Positions 23,559-36,439 of a stretch of DNA of 64,000 nucleotides are shown here, piece by piece. The stretch lies in the NCBI GenBank assembly GCA_036937835.1, contig CM072870.1:1922001-1986000 (forward strand). The letters run 5' to 3'. The stretch comes from Pampus argenteus (Eukaryota > Chordata > Actinopteri > Scombriformes > Stromateidae). How positions within the stretch are numbered: position 1 is the first letter of the stretch; each line of letters starts with the position of its first letter. The notes under the pieces were generated by a model, which saw nothing but the letters and a program-made list of their open reading frames with translations, made no database searches and was not told the origin of the DNA. The position numbers were made by a program, and so were the translations under genes.

Positions 23559-24589
23559 CTAATCATTAGAAATCAGTTACTTGTTGATGGCAAACATGGT
23601 TTTGATTGAAAATATTGCTCCTTGTTTAAGAAAAACTGTAGTTGTCAGTTTTGGCCTGAGAGAAAGTTATTTTTACAAATGTTACAGTAAAAGCTGCAGG
23701 AAGCTCTCAGAAGTGAGTTTTTTGGTCCTAATCATTAGAAATCAGTTACTTGTTGATGGCAAACGTGGTTTTGATTGAAAATATTGCTCCTTGTTTAAGA
23801 AAAACTGTAGTTGTCAGTTTTTGGCTGAGAGAAAGCTATTTTTACAAATGTTACAGTAAAAGCTGCAGGAAGCTCTCAGAAGTGAGTTTTTTGGTCCTAA
23901 TCATTAGAAATCAGTTACTTGTTGATGGCAAACATGGTTTTGATTGAAAATATTGCTCCTTGTTTAAGAAAAACTGTAGTTGTCAGTTTTGGCCTGAGAG
24001 AAAGTTATTTTTACAAATGTTACAGTAAAAGCTGCAGGAAGCTCTCAGAAGTGAGTTTTTTGGTCCTAATCATTAGAAATCAGTTACTTGTTGATGGCAA
24101 ACGTGGTTTTGATTGAAAATATTGCTCCTTGTTTAAGAAAAACTGTAGTTGTCAGTTTTGGCCTGAGAGAAAGCTATTTTTTACAAATGTTACAGTAAAA
24201 GCTGCAGGAAGCTCTCAGAAGTGAGTTTTTTGGTCCTAATCATTAGAAATCAGTTACTTGTTGATGGCAAACATGGTTTTGATTGAAAATATTGCTCCTT
24301 GTTTAAGAAAAACTGTAGTTGTCAGTTTTGGCCTGAGAGAAAGTTATTTTTACAAATGTTACAGTAAAAGCTGCAGGAAGCTCTCAGAAGTGAGTTTTTT
24401 GGTCCTAATCATTAGAAATCAGTTACTTGTTGATGGCAAACGTGGTTTTGATTGAAAATATTGCTCCTTGTTTAAGAAAAACTGTAGTTGTCAGTTTTTG
24501 GCTGAGAGAAAGCTATTTTTACAAATGTTACAGTAAAAGCTGCAGGAAGCTCTCAGAAGTGAGTTTTTTGGTCCTAATCATTAGAAATC
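23559..24589 (+). repeat. 677-bp repeat with TCAGTTTTTGGCTGAG marker
   Basis: The unit pair at 23559-23912 recurs at 24236-24589. Its marker is the rare TCAGTTTTTGGCTGAG (normally TCAGTTTTGGCCTGAG). The period is four monomers plus one base. The same marker occurs near 16857, 35306 and 38588. Copies diverge at ATCAGTTAC against ATCACTTAC. Confidence 0.72.
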
Positions 24590-27128
24590 ACTTACTTGTT
24601 GATGGCAAACATGGTTTTGATTAAATATATTGCTCCTTGTTTAAGAAAAAACTGTAGTTGTCAGTTTTGGCCTGAGACAAAGCTATTTTTTACAAATGTG
24701 ACAGTAAAAGCTGCAGGAAGCTCTCAGAAGTGAGTATTTTGGTCCTAATCATTAGAAATCAGTTACTTGTTGATGGCAAATATGTTTTTGATTGAAAATA
24801 TTGCTCCTTGTTTAAGAGAAATTGTAGTTGTCAGTTTTGGCCTGAGAGAAAGCTATTTTTTTACAAATGTTACAGTAAAAGCTGCAGGAAGCTCTCAGAA
24901 GTGAGCTTTTTGGTCCAAATCATTAGAAATCAGTTACTTGTTGATAGCAAACATGGTTTTGATTGAAAATATTGCTCCTTGTTTAAGAAAAACTGTAGTT
25001 GTCAGTTTTGGCCTGAGACAAAGCTATTTTTTACAAATGTTACAGTAAAAGCTGCAGGAAGCTCTCAGAAGTGAGTTTTTTGGTCCTAATCATTAGAAAT
25101 CAGTTACTTGTTGATGGCAAACATGGTTTTGATTGAAAATATTGCTCCTTGTTTAAGAAAAACTGTAGTTGTCAGTTTTGGCCTGAGAGAAAGCTATTTT
25201 TACAAATGTTACAGTAAAAGCTGCAGGAGGCTCTCAGAAGTGAGTTTTTTGGTCCTAATCATTAGAAATCACTTACTTGTTGATGGCAAACATGGTTTTG
25301 ATTAAATATATTGCTCCTTGTTTAAGAAAAACTGTAGTTGTCAGTTTTGGCCTAAGACAAAGCTATTTTTTTACAAATGTTACAGTAAAAGCTGCAGGAA
25401 GCTCTCAGAAGTGAGTTTTTTGGTCCTAATCATTAGAAATCAGTTACTTGTTGATGGCAAACATGGTTTTGATTGAAAATATTGCTCCTTGTTTAAGAAA
25501 AACTGTAGTTGTCAGTTTTGGCCTGAGAGAAAGCTATTTTTTACAAATGTTACGGTAAAAGCTGCAGGAAGGAAGCTCTCAGAAGTGAGCTTTTTGGTCC
25601 TAATCATTAGAAGTCAGGTACTTGTTGATGGCAAACGTGGTTTTGATTGAAAATATTGCTCCTTGTTTAAGAAAAACTGTCGTTGTCAGTTTTGGCCTGA
25701 GACAAAGCTATTTTTACAAATGTTACAGTAAAAGCTGCAGGAAGCTCTCAGAAGTGAGTTTTTTGGTACTAATCATTAGAAATCAGTTACTTGTTGATGG
25801 CAACCATAGTTTTGATTGAAAATATTGCTCCTTGTTTAGGAAAAACTGTAGTTGTCAGTTTTGGCCTGAGAGAAAGCTATTTTTACTAATGTTACAGTAA
25901 AAGCTGCAGGAAGCTCTCAGAAGTGAGTTTTTTGGTCCTAATTATTAGAAATCAGTTACTTGTTGATGGCAAACATGGTTTTGATTGAAAATATTGCTCC
26001 TTGTTTAAGAAAAACTGTAGTTGTCAGTTTTGGCCTGAGAGAAAGCTATTTTTTACAAATGTTACAGTAAAAGCTGCAGGAAGGAAGCTCTCAGAAGTGA
26101 GCTTTTTGGTCCAAATCATTAGAAATCAGTTACTTGTTGATGGCAAACATGGTTTTGATTGAAAATATTGCTCCTTGTTTAAGAAAAACTGTAGTTGTCA
26201 GTTTTGGCCTGAGACAAAGCTATTTTTTACAAATGTTACAGTAAAAGCTGCAGGAAGCTCTCAGAAGTGAGTTTTTTGGTCCAAATCATTAGAAATCAGT
26301 TACTTGTTGATGGCAAACATGGTTTTGATTGAAAATATTGCTCCTTGTTTAAGAAAAACTGTAGTTGTCAGTTTTGGCCTGAGACAAAGCTATTTTTTAC
26401 AAATGTTACAGTAAAAGCTGCAGGAAGCTCTCAGAAGTGAGTTTTTTGGTCCTAATCATTAGAAATCAGTTACTTGTTGATGGCAAACATGGTTTTGATT
26501 GAAAATATTGCTCCTTGTTTAAGAAAAACTGTAGTTGTCAGTTTTGGCCTGAGAGAAAGCTATTTTTTACATATGTTACAGTAAAAGCTGCAGGAAGCTC
26601 TCAGAAGTGAGTTTTTTGGTCCTAATCATTAGAAATCAGTTACTTGTTGATGGCAAACATGGTTTTGATTGAAAATATTGCTCCTTGTTTAAGAAAAACT
26701 GTAGTTGTCAGTTTTGGCCTGAGAGAAAGGTATTTTTACAAATGTTACAGTAAAAGCTGCAGGAAGCTCTCAAAAGTGAGTTTTTTGGTCCTAATCATTA
26801 GAAGTCAGGTACTTGTTGATGGCAAACGTGGTTTTGATTGAAAATATTGCTCCTTGTTTAAGAAAAACTGTAGTTGTCAGTTTTGGCCTGAGACAAAGCT
26901 ATTTTTACAAATGTTACAGTAAAAGCTGCAGGAAGCTCTCAGAAGTGAGTTTTTTGGTACTAATCATTAGAAATCAGTTACTTGTTGATGGCAACCATAG
27001 TTTTAATTGAAAATATTGCTCCTTGTTTAAGAAAAACTGTAGTTGTCAGTTTTGGCCTGAGAGAAAGCTATTTTTACTAATGTTACAGTAAAAGCTGCAG
27101 GAAGCTCTCAGAAGTGAGTTTTTTGGTC

Positions 27129-27484
27129 CTAATTATTAGAAATCAGTTACTTGTTGATGGCAAACATGGTTTTGATTGAAAATATTGCTCCTTGTTTAAG
27201 AAAAACTATAGTTGTCAGTTTTGGCCTACTCTCGCCGAGAGAAAGCTATTTTTACAAATGTTACAGTAAAAGCTGCAGGAAGCTCTCAGAAGTGAGTTTT
27301 TTGGTCCTAATCATTAGAAATCAGTTACTTGTTGATGGCAAACATGGTTTTGATTGAAAATATTGTTCCTTGTTTAAGAAAAACTATAGTTGTCAGTTTT
27401 GGCCTACTCTCGCTGAGAGAAAGCTATTTTTACAAATGTTACAGTAAAAGCTGCAGGAGGCTCTCAGAAGTAAGTTTTTTGGTC
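27129..27484 (+). repeat. Two-unit 178-bp-class island
   Basis: Two dyad units (GGCCTACTCTCGCC and GGCCTACTCTCGCTGAG) sit inside 169-bp units. The first begins with the 169-type CTAATTATTAG and switches to ACTATAG and the dyad further on, so the class change lies within this unit, about 27150-27208. The copy is at 29389-29744. Confidence 0.88.
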
Positions 27485-28338
27485 CTAATCACTAGAAATC
27501 AGTTACTTGTTGATAGCAAACGTGGTTTTGATTGAAAATATTGCTCCTTGTTTAAGAAAAACTGTAGTTGTCAGTTTTGGCCTGAGAGAAAGCTATTTTT
27601 ACAAATGTTACAGTAAAAGCTGCAGGAGGCTCTCAGAAGTGAGTTTTTTGGTCCTAATCATTAGAAATCACTTACTTGTTGATGGCAAACATGGTTTTGA
27701 TTAAATATATTCCTCCTTGTTTAAGAAAAACTGTAGTTGTCAGTTTTGGCCTAAGACAAAGCTATTTTTTTACAAATGTTACAGTAAAAGCTGCAGGAAG
27801 CTCTCAGAAGTGAGTTTTTTGGTCCTAATCATTAGAAATCACTTACTTGTTGATGGCAAACATGGTTTTGATTGAAAATATTGCTCCTTGTTTAAGAAAA
27901 ACTGTAGTTGTCAGTTTTGGCCTGAGAGAAAGCTATTTTTTACAAATGTTACAGTAAAAGCTGCAGGAAGGAAGCTCTCAGAAGTGAGCTTTTTGGTCCA
28001 AATCATTAGAAATCAGTTACTTGTTGATGGCAAACATGGTTTTGATTGAAAATATTGCTCCTTGTTTAAGAAAAACTGTAGTTGTCAGTTTTGGCCTGAG
28101 ACAAAGCTATTTTTTACAAATGTTACAGTAAAAGCTGCAGGAAGCTCTCAGAAGTGAGTTTTTTGGTCCTAATCATTAGAAATCAGTTACTTGTTGATGG
28201 CAAACATGGTTTTGATTGAAAATATTGCTCCTTGTTTAAGAAAAACTGTAGTTGTCAGTTTTGGCCTGAGAGAAAGCTATTTTTTACAAATGTTAAAGTA
28301 AAAGCTGCAGGAAGCTCTCAGAAGTGAGTTTTTTGGTC
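27485..28338 (+). repeat. Five-unit 169-bp-class island
   Basis: Lengths are 169, 171, 174, 170 and 170 bp. The 174-bp unit combines a 6-T tract with a 4-bp GGAA duplication (GCAGGAAGGAAGC near 27966). Copy at 29745-30598. Confidence 0.88.
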
Positions 28339-29050
28339 CTAATCATTAGAAATCAGTTACCTGTTGATGGCAAACATGGTTTAGATTGAAAATATTACTC
28401 CTTGTTTAAGAAAAACTATAGTTGTCAGTTTTGGGCTTCTCTCGCCGAGAGAAAGCTATTTTTACAAATGTTACAGTAAAAGCTGCAGGAAGCTCTCAGA
28501 AGTGAGTTTTTTGGTCTTAATCATTAGAAAGCAGTTACTTGTTGATGGCAAACATGGTTTTGATTGAAAATATTGCTCCTTGTTTAAGAAAAACTATAGT
28601 TGTCAGTTTTGGCCTTCTCTCGCCGAGAGAAAGCTATTTTTACAAATGTTACAGTAAAAGCTGCAGGAAGCTCTCAGAAGTGAGTTTTTTGGTCCTAATC
28701 ATTAGAAATCAGTTACCTGTTGATGGCAAACATGGTTTTGATTGAAAATATTACTCCTTGTTTAAGAAAAACTATAGTTGTCAGTTTTGGGCTTCTCTCG
28801 CCGAGAGAAAGCTATTTTTACAAATGTTACAGTAAAAGCTGCAGGAAGCTCTCAGAAGTGAGTTTTTTGGTCCTAATCATTAGAAATCAGTTACCTGTTG
28901 ATGGCAAACATGGTTTTGATTGAAAATATTACTCCTTGTTTAAGAAAAACTATAGTTGTCAGTTTTGGGCTTCTCTCGCTGAGAGAAAGCTATTTTTACA
29001 AATGTTACTGTAAAAGCTGCAGGAAGCTCTCAGAAGTGAGTTTTTTGGTC
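28339..29050 (+). repeat. Four-unit 178-bp-class island
   Basis: Dyad units with ACTATAG and mainly ACCTG/ATTACTCC. The last unit has a decayed dyad centre (CTCGCTGAG) and GTTACTGTAAAAG. The next unit is 169-bp class from 29051. Confidence 0.88.
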
Positions 29051-30598
29051 CTAATCATTAGAAGTCAGGTACTTGTTGATGGCAAACGTGGTTTTGATTG
29101 AAAATATTGCTCCTTGTTTAAGAAAAACTGTAGTTGTCAGTTTTGGCCTGAGACAAAGCTATTTTTACAAATGTTACAGTAAAAGCTGCAGGAAGCTCTC
29201 AGAAGTGAGTTTTTTGGTACTAATCATTAGAAATCAGTTACTTGTTGATGGCAACCATAGTTTTAATTGAAAATATTGCTCCTTGTTTAAGAAAAACTGT
29301 AGTTGTCAGTTTTGGCCTGAGAGAAAGCTATTTTTACTAATGTTACAGTAAAAGCTGCAGGAAGCTCTCAGAAGTGAGTTTTTTGGTCCTAATTATTAGA
29401 AATCAGTTACTTGTTGATGGCAAACATGGTTTTGATTGAAAATATTGCTCCTTGTTTAAGAAAAACTATAGTTGTCAGTTTTGGCCTACTCTCGCCGAGA
29501 GAAAGCTATTTTTACAAATGTTACAGTAAAAGCTGCAGGAAGCTCTCAGAAGTGAGTTTTTTGGTCCTAATCATTAGAAATCAGTTACTTGTTGATGGCA
29601 AACATGGTTTTGATTGAAAATATTGCTCCTTGTTTAAGAAAAACTATAGTTGTCAGTTTTGGCCTACTCTCGCTGAGAGAAAGCTATTTTTACAAATGTT
29701 ACAGTAAAAGCTGCAGGAGGCTCTCAGAAGTAAGTTTTTTGGTCCTAATCACTAGAAATCAGTTACTTGTTGATAGCAAACGTGGTTTTGATTGAAAATA
29801 TTGCTCCTTGTTTAAGAAAAACTGTAGTTGTCAGTTTTGGCCTGAGAGAAAGCTATTTTTACAAATGTTACAGTAAAAGCTGCAGGAGGCTCTCAGAAGT
29901 GAGTTTTTTGGTCCTAATCATTAGAAATCACTTACTTGTTGATGGCAAACATGGTTTTGATTAAATATATTCCTCCTTGTTTAAGAAAAACTGTAGTTGT
30001 CAGTTTTGGCCTAAGACAAAGCTATTTTTTTACAAATGTTACAGTAAAAGCTGCAGGAAGCTCTCAGAAGTGAGTTTTTTGGTCCTAATCATTAGAAATC
30101 ACTTACTTGTTGATGGCAAACATGGTTTTGATTGAAAATATTGCTCCTTGTTTAAGAAAAACTGTAGTTGTCAGTTTTGGCCTGAGAGAAAGCTATTTTT
30201 TACAAATGTTACAGTAAAAGCTGCAGGAAGGAAGCTCTCAGAAGTGAGCTTTTTGGTCCAAATCATTAGAAATCAGTTACTTGTTGATGGCAAACATGGT
30301 TTTGATTGAAAATATTGCTCCTTGTTTAAGAAAAACTGTAGTTGTCAGTTTTGGCCTGAGACAAAGCTATTTTTTACAAATGTTACAGTAAAAGCTGCAG
30401 GAAGCTCTCAGAAGTGAGTTTTTTGGTCCTAATCATTAGAAATCAGTTACTTGTTGATGGCAAACATGGTTTTGATTGAAAATATTGCTCCTTGTTTAAG
30501 AAAAACTGTAGTTGTCAGTTTTGGCCTGAGAGAAAGCTATTTTTTACAAATGTTAAAGTAAAAGCTGCAGGAAGCTCTCAGAAGTGAGTTTTTTGGTC
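29051..30598 (+). repeat. Second 2260-bp copy: alternating 169/178/169 islands
   Basis: The order is 169-bp class 29051-29388 (2 units), 178-bp class 29389-29744 (2 units) and 169-bp class 29745-30598 (5 units). This repeats the order 2260 bp upstream. Confidence 0.9.
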
Positions 30599-33500
30599 CT
30601 AATCATTAGAAATCAGTTACCTGTTGATGGCAAACATGGTTTAGATTGAAAATATTACTCCTTGTTTAAGAAAAACTATAGTTGTCAGTTTTGGGCTTCT
30701 CTCGCCGAGAGAAAGCTATTTTTACAAATGTTACAGTAAAAGCTGCAGGAAGCTCTCAGAAGTGAGTTTTTTGGTCTTAATCATTAGAAAGCAGTTACTT
30801 GTTGATGGCAAACATGGTTTTGATTGAAAATATTGCTCCTTGTTTAAGAAAAACTATAGTTGTCAGTTTTGGCCTTCTCTCGCCGAGAGAAAGCTATTTT
30901 TACAAATGTTACAGTAAAAGCTGCAGGAAGCTCTCAGAAGTGAGTTTTTTGGTCCTAATCATTAGAAATCAGTTACCTGTTGATGGCAAACATGGTTTTG
31001 ATTGAAAATATTACTCCTTGTTTAAGAAAAACTATAGTTGTCAGTTTTGGGCTTCTCTCGCCGAGAGAAAGCTATTTTTACAAATGTTACAGTAAAAGCT
31101 GCAGGAAGCTCTCAGAAGTGAGTTTTTTGGTCCTAATCATTAGAAATCAGTTACCTGTTGATGGCAAACATGGTTTTGATTGAAAATATTACTCCTTGTT
31201 TAAGAAAAACTATAGTTGTCAGTTTTGGGCTTCTCTCGCTGAGAGAAAGCTATTTTTACAAATGTTACTGTAAAAGCTGCAGGAAGCTCTCAGAAGTGAG
31301 TTTTTTGGTCCTAATCATTAGAAATCAGTTACTTGTTGATGGCAAACATGGTTTTGATTGAAAATATTGCTCCTTGTTTAAGAAAAACTATAGTTGTCAG
31401 TTTTGGGCTTCTCTCGCCGAGAGAAAGCTATTTTTACAAATGTTACAGTAAAAGCTGCAGGAAGCTCTCAGAAGTGAGTTTATTGGTCCTAATCATTAGA
31501 AATCAGTTACTTGTTGATGGAAAACATGGTTTTGATTGAAAATATTGCTCCTTGTTTAAGAAAAACTATAGTTGTCAGTTTTGGCCTTCTCTCGCCGAGA
31601 GAAAGCTATTTTTACAAATGTTACAGTAAAAGCTGCAGGAAGCTCTCAGAAGTGAGTTTTTTGGTCCTAATCATTAGAAAGCAGTTACTTGTTGATGGCA
31701 AACATGGTTTTGATTGAAAATATTGCCCCTTGTTTAAGAAAAACTATAGTTGTCAGTTTTGGGCTTCTCTCGCCAATAGAAAGCTATTTTTACAAATGTT
31801 ACAGTAAAAGCTGCAGGAAGCTCTCAGAAGTGAGTTTTTTGGTCCTAATCATTAGAAAGCAGTTACTTGTTGATGGCAAACATGGTTTTGATTGAAAATA
31901 TTGCTCCTTGTTTAAGAAAAACTATAGTTGTCAGTTTTGGCCTTCTCTCGCCGAGAGAAAGCTATTTTTACAAATGTTACAGTAAAAGCTGCAGGAAGCT
32001 CTCAGAAGTGAGTTTTTTGGTCCTAATCATTAGAGATCAGTTACTTGTTGATGGCAAACATGGTTTTGATTGAAAATATGGCTCCTTGTTTAAGAAAAAC
32101 TATAGTTGTCAGTTTTGGACTTCTCTCGTCGAGAGAAAGCTATTTTTACAAATGTTACAGTAAAAGCTGCAGGAAGCTCTCAGAAGTGAGTTTTTTGGTC
32201 CTAATCATTAGAAATCAGTTACTTGTTGATGGCAAACATGGTTTTGATTGAAAATATTGCTCCTTGTTTAAGAAAAACTATAGTTGTCAGTTTTGGCCTT
32301 CTCTCGCCGAGAGAAAGCTATTTTTACAAATGTTACAGTAAAAGCTGCAGGAAGCTCTCAGAAGTGAGTTTTTTGGTCCTAATCATTAGAAATCAGTTAC
32401 CTGTTGATGGCAAACATGGTTTTGATTGAAAATATTACTCCTTGTTTAAGAAAAACTATAGTTGTCAGTTTTGGGCTTCTTTCGCCGAGAGAAAGCTATT
32501 TTTACAAATGTTACAGTAAAAGCTGCAGGAAGCTCTCAGAAGTGAGTTTTTTGGTCCTAATCATTAGAAATCAGTTACCTGTTGATGGCAAACATGGTTT
32601 TGATTGAAAATATTACTCCTTGTTTAAGAAAAACTATAGTTGTCAGTTTTGGGCTTCTCTCGCCGAGAGAAAGCTATTTTTACAAATGTTACTGTAAAAG
32701 CTGCAGGAAGCTCTCAGAAGTGAGTTTTTTGGTCCTAATCATTAGAAATCAGTTACTTGTTGATGGCAAACATGGTTTTGATTGAAAATATTGCTCCTTG
32801 TTTAAGAAAAACTATAGTTGTCAGTTTTGGGCTTCTCTCGCCGAGAGAAAGCTATTTTTACAAATGTTACAGTAAAAGCTGCAGGAAGCTCTCAGAAGTG
32901 AGTTTATTGGTCCTAATCATTAGAAATCAGTTACTTGTTGATGGAAAACATGGTTTTGATTGAAAATATTGCTCCTTGTTTAAGAAAAACTATAGTTGTC
33001 AGTTTTGGCCTTCTCTCGCCGAGAGAAAGCTATTTTTACAAATGTTACAGTAAAAGCTGCAGGAAGCTCTCAGAAGTGAGTTTTTTGGTCCTAATCATTA
33101 GAAAGCAGTTACTTGTTGATGGCAAACATGGTTTTGATTGAAAATATTGCCCCTTGTTTAAGAAAAACTATAGTTGTCAGTTTTGGGCTTCTCTCGCCAA
33201 TAGAAAGCTATTTTTACAAATGTTACAGTAAAAGCTGCAGGAAGCTCTCAGAAGTGAGTTTTTTGGTCCTAATCATTAGAAAGCAGTTACTTGTTGATGG
33301 CAAACATGGTTTTGATTGAAAATATTGCTCCTTGTTTAAGAAAAACTATAGTTGTCAGTTTTGGCCTTCTCTCGCCGAGAGAAAGCTATTTTTACAAATG
33401 TTACAGTAAAAGCTGCAGGAAGCTCTCAGAAGTGAGTTTTTTGGTCCTAATCATTAGAGATCAGTTACTTGTTGATGGCAAACATGGTTTTGATTGAAAA

Positions 33501-35048
33501 TATGGCTCCTTGTTTAAGAAAAACTATAGTTGTCAGTTTTGGACTTCTCTCGTCGAGAGAAAGCTATTTTTACAAATGTTACAGTAAAAGCTGCAGGAAG
33601 CTCTCAGAAGTGAGTTTTTTGGTCCTAATCATTAGAAATCAGTTACTTGTTGATGGCAAACATGGTTTTGATTGAAAATATTGCTCCTTGTTAAAGAAAA
33701 ACTATAGTTGTCAGTTTTGGCCTTCTCTCGCCGAGAGAAAGCTATTTTTACAAATGTTACAGTAAAAGCTGCAGGAAGCTCTCAGAAGTGAGTTTTTTGG
33801 TCCTAATCATTAGAAATCAGTTACTTGTTGATGGCAAACATGGTTTTGATTGAAAATATTGCTCCTTGTTTAAGAAAAACTATAGTTGTCAGTTTTGGCC
33901 TACTCTCGCCGAGAGAAAGCTATTTTTACAAATGTTACAGTAAAAGCTGCAGGAAGCTCTCAGAAGTGAGTTTTTTGGTCCTAATCATTAGAAATCAGTT
34001 ACTTGTTGATGGCAAACATGGTTTTGATTGAAAATATTGCTCCTTGTTTAAGAAAAACTATAGTTGTCAGTTTTGGCCTACTCTCGCTAAGAGAAAGCTA
34101 TTTTTACAAATGTTACAGTAAAAGCTGCAGGAAGCTTTCAGAAGTGAGTTTTTTGGTCCTAATCATTAGAAATCAGTTACTTGTTGATGGCAAACATGGT
34201 TTTGATTGAAAATATTGCTCCTTGTTAAAGAAAAACTATAGTTGTCAGTTTTGGCCTTCTCTCGCCGAGAGAAAGCTATTTTTACAAATGTTACAGTAAA
34301 AGCTGCAGGAAGCTCTCAGAAGTGAGTTTTTTGGTCCTAATCATTAGAAATCAGTTACCTGTTGATGGCAAACATGGTTTTGATTGAAAATATTACTCCT
34401 TGTTTAAGAAAAACTATAGTTGTCAGTTTTGGGCTTCTCTCGCCGAGAGAAAGCTATTTTTACAAATGTTATAGTAAAAGCTGCAGGAAGCTCTAAGAAG
34501 TGAGTTTTTTGGTCCTAATCATTAGAAATCAGTTACCTGTTGATGGCAAACATGGTTTTGATTGAAAATATTACTCCTTGTTTAAGAAAAACTATAGTTG
34601 TCAGTTTTGGGCTTCTCTCGCCGAGAGAAAGCTATTTTTACAAATGTTACAGTAAAAGCTGCAGGAAGCTCTAAGAAGTGAGTTTTTTGGTCCTAATCAT
34701 TAGAAATCAGTTACTTATTGATGGCAAACATGGTTTTGAGTGAAAATATGGCTCCTTGTTTAAAAAAATCTATAGTTGTCAGTTTTGGGCTTCTCTCGCC
34801 GAGAGAAAGCTATTTTTACAAATGTTACAGTAAAAGCTGCAGGAAGCTCTCTGAAGTGAGTTTTGTGGTCCTAATCATTAGAAATTAGTTACTTGTTGAT
34901 GGCAAACATGGTTTTGAGTGAAAATATGGCTCCTTGTCTTAGAAAATCTATAGTTGTCAGTTTTGGGCTTCTCTCGCCGAGAGAAAGCTATTTTTACAAA
35001 TGTTACAGTAAAGGCTGCAGGAAGCTTTCAGAAGTGAGTTTTTTGGTC
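30599..35048 (+). repeat. 178-bp-class satellite block C (25 monomers)
   Basis: Exactly 25 units of 178 bp. It begins with four units of the second 2260-bp copy, continues as an 8-unit tandem repeat, and ends with divergent units (GTTATAG, CTCTAAGAAG, GAGTGAAAATATGGCTCC). A damaged dyad, CTCGCCAATAGAAAG, occurs near 31771 and 33195, one copy in each 1424-bp repeat. Confidence 0.94.
30955..33692 (+). repeat. 1424-bp octamer repeat, two copies
   Basis: Eight 178-bp units at 30955-32378 recur from 32379. Shared rare marks are GTTACTGTAAAAG, ATTGCCCC, CTCGCCAATAG, CATTAGAGATC, ATATGGCTCC and CTCGTCGAG. Differences include CTCGCTGAG (near 31236) against CTCGCCGAG and CTTTCGCCGAG near 32470. Similarity ends at 33693, where TTAAAG replaces TTTAAG. 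Confidence 0.9.
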
Positions 35049-35727
35049 CTAATCATTAGAAGTCAGTTACTTGTTGATGGGAAACATGGTTTTGATTGAA
35101 AATATTGCTCCTTGTTTAAGAAAAACTGTAGTTGTCAGTTTTGGCCTGAGACAAAGCTATTTTTTACAAATGTTACTGTAAAAGCTGCAGGAAGCTCTCA
35201 GAAGTGAGTTTTTTGGTCCTAATCTTTAGAAATCAGTTACTTGTTGATGGCAAACGTGGTTTTGATTGAAAATATTGCTCCTTGTTTAAGAAAAACTGTA
35301 GTTGTCAGTTTTTGGCTGAGAGAAAGCTATTTTTACTAATGTTACAGTAAAAGCTGCAGGAAGCTCTCAGAAGTGAGTTTTTTGGTCCTAATCATTAGAA
35401 ATCAGTTACTTGTTGATGGCAAACATGGTTTTGATTGAAAATATGGCTCCTTGTTTAAGAAAAACTGTAGTTGTCAGTTTTGGCCTGAGAGAAAGCTATT
35501 TTTACAAATGTTACAGTAAAAAGCTGCAGGAAGCTCTCAGAAGTGAGTTTTTTGGTCCTAATCATTAGAAATCACTTACTTGTTGATGGCAAACATGGTT
35601 TTGATTAAATATATTGCTCCTTGTTTAAGAAAAACTGTAGTTGTCAGTTTTGGCCTGAGACAAAGCTATTTTTTACAAATGTTACTGTAAAAGCTGCAGG
35701 AAGCTCTCAGAAGTGAGTTTTTTGGTC
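35049..35727 (+). repeat. Four-unit 169-bp-class island
   Basis: Unit lengths are 170, 169, 170 and 170 bp, with GATGGGAAACATGG, CTAATCTTTAG, GTAAAAAGCTGC and GATTAAATATATT variants. It sits between 178-bp units and is duplicated at 38331-39009. Confidence 0.88.
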
Positions 35728-36439
35728 CTAATCATTAGAAAGCAGTTACTTGTTGATGACAAACATGGTTTTGATTGAAAATATTGCTCCTTGTTTAAGT
35801 AAAACTGTAGTTGTCAGTTTTGGCCTTCTCTCGCCGAGAGAAAGCTATTTTTACAAATGTTATAGTAAAAGCTGCAGGAAGCTCTAAGAAGTGAGTTTTT
35901 TGGTCCTAATCATTAGAAATCAGTTACTTGTTGATGGCAAACATGGTTTTGAGTGAAAATATGGCTCCTTGTTTAAAAAAATCTATAGTTGTCAGTTTTG
36001 GGCTTCTCTCGCCGAGAGAAAGCTATTTTTACAAATGTTACAGTAAAAGCTGCAGAAAGCTCTCTGAAGTGAGTTTTTTGGTCGTAATCATTAGAATTCA
36101 GTTACTTGTTGATGGCAAACATGGTTTTGATTGAAAATATTGCTCCTTGTTTAAGTAAAACTGTAGTTGTCAGTTTTGGGCTTCTCTCGCCGAGAGAAAG
36201 CTATTTTTACAAATGTTACAGTAAAAGCTGCAGGAAGCTCTCTGAAGTGAGTTTTGTGGTCCTAATCATTAGAAATTAGTTACTTGTTGATGGCAAACAT
36301 GGTTTTGAGTGAAAATATGGCTCCTTGTTTTAGAAAATCTATAGTTGTCAGTTTTGGGCTTCTCTCGCCGAGAGAAAGCTATTTTTACAAATGTTACAGT
36401 AAAGGCTGCAGGAAGCTCTCAGAAGTGAGCTTTTTGGTC
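35728..36439 (+). repeat. Four-unit 178-bp-class island starting with a border unit
   Basis: The first unit combines AAAGCAG, GATGACAAAC, AAGTAAAACTGTAG, the dyad, GTTATAG and CTCTAAGAAG. The same combination is found at 10292, 11497 and 39010, each time at a class border. The remaining units are divergent-subfamily or hybrid units. Confidence 0.86.

Larger units (their letters stand above)
11853..27128 (+). repeat. 169-bp-class satellite block B (about 90 monomers)
   Basis: Units carry ACTGTAG and GGCCTGAGA(G/C)AAAG without the dyad. Recurrent types include GAGAAAGGTATTTTTAC, TACATATG, TTTACTAATG, CTCAAAAGTG, GAGACAAAGC, CAACCATAG, CAAACGTGG, GATTAAATATATT, GCAGGAGGCTC, CAGGAAGGTCTC and GAGCTTTTTGGTCCAAATC. 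T tracts vary from 5 to 9, which raises the mean unit length to about 169.7 bp. There is no gene or insertion in the block. Confidence 0.95.
26791..31310 (+). repeat. 2260-bp mixed-class higher-order repeat (13 monomers), two copies
   Basis: Copy 1 is 26791-29050 and copy 2 is 29051-31310. Unit lengths in each are 169, 169, 178, 178, 169, 171, 174, 170, 170, 178, 178, 178, 178, which sum to 2260. Rare marks are shared: ATTTAATTG... written TTTTAATTG near 27001 and 29261, TATATTCCTCC, GGAAGGAAGC, GTTAAAGTAAAAG, GGTTTAGATTG, GGTCTTAATC and GTTACTGTAAAAG. One visible difference is ATTGTTCC near 27363 against ATTGCTCC near 29623. Both classes are co-amplified as a single unit. Confidence 0.93.
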
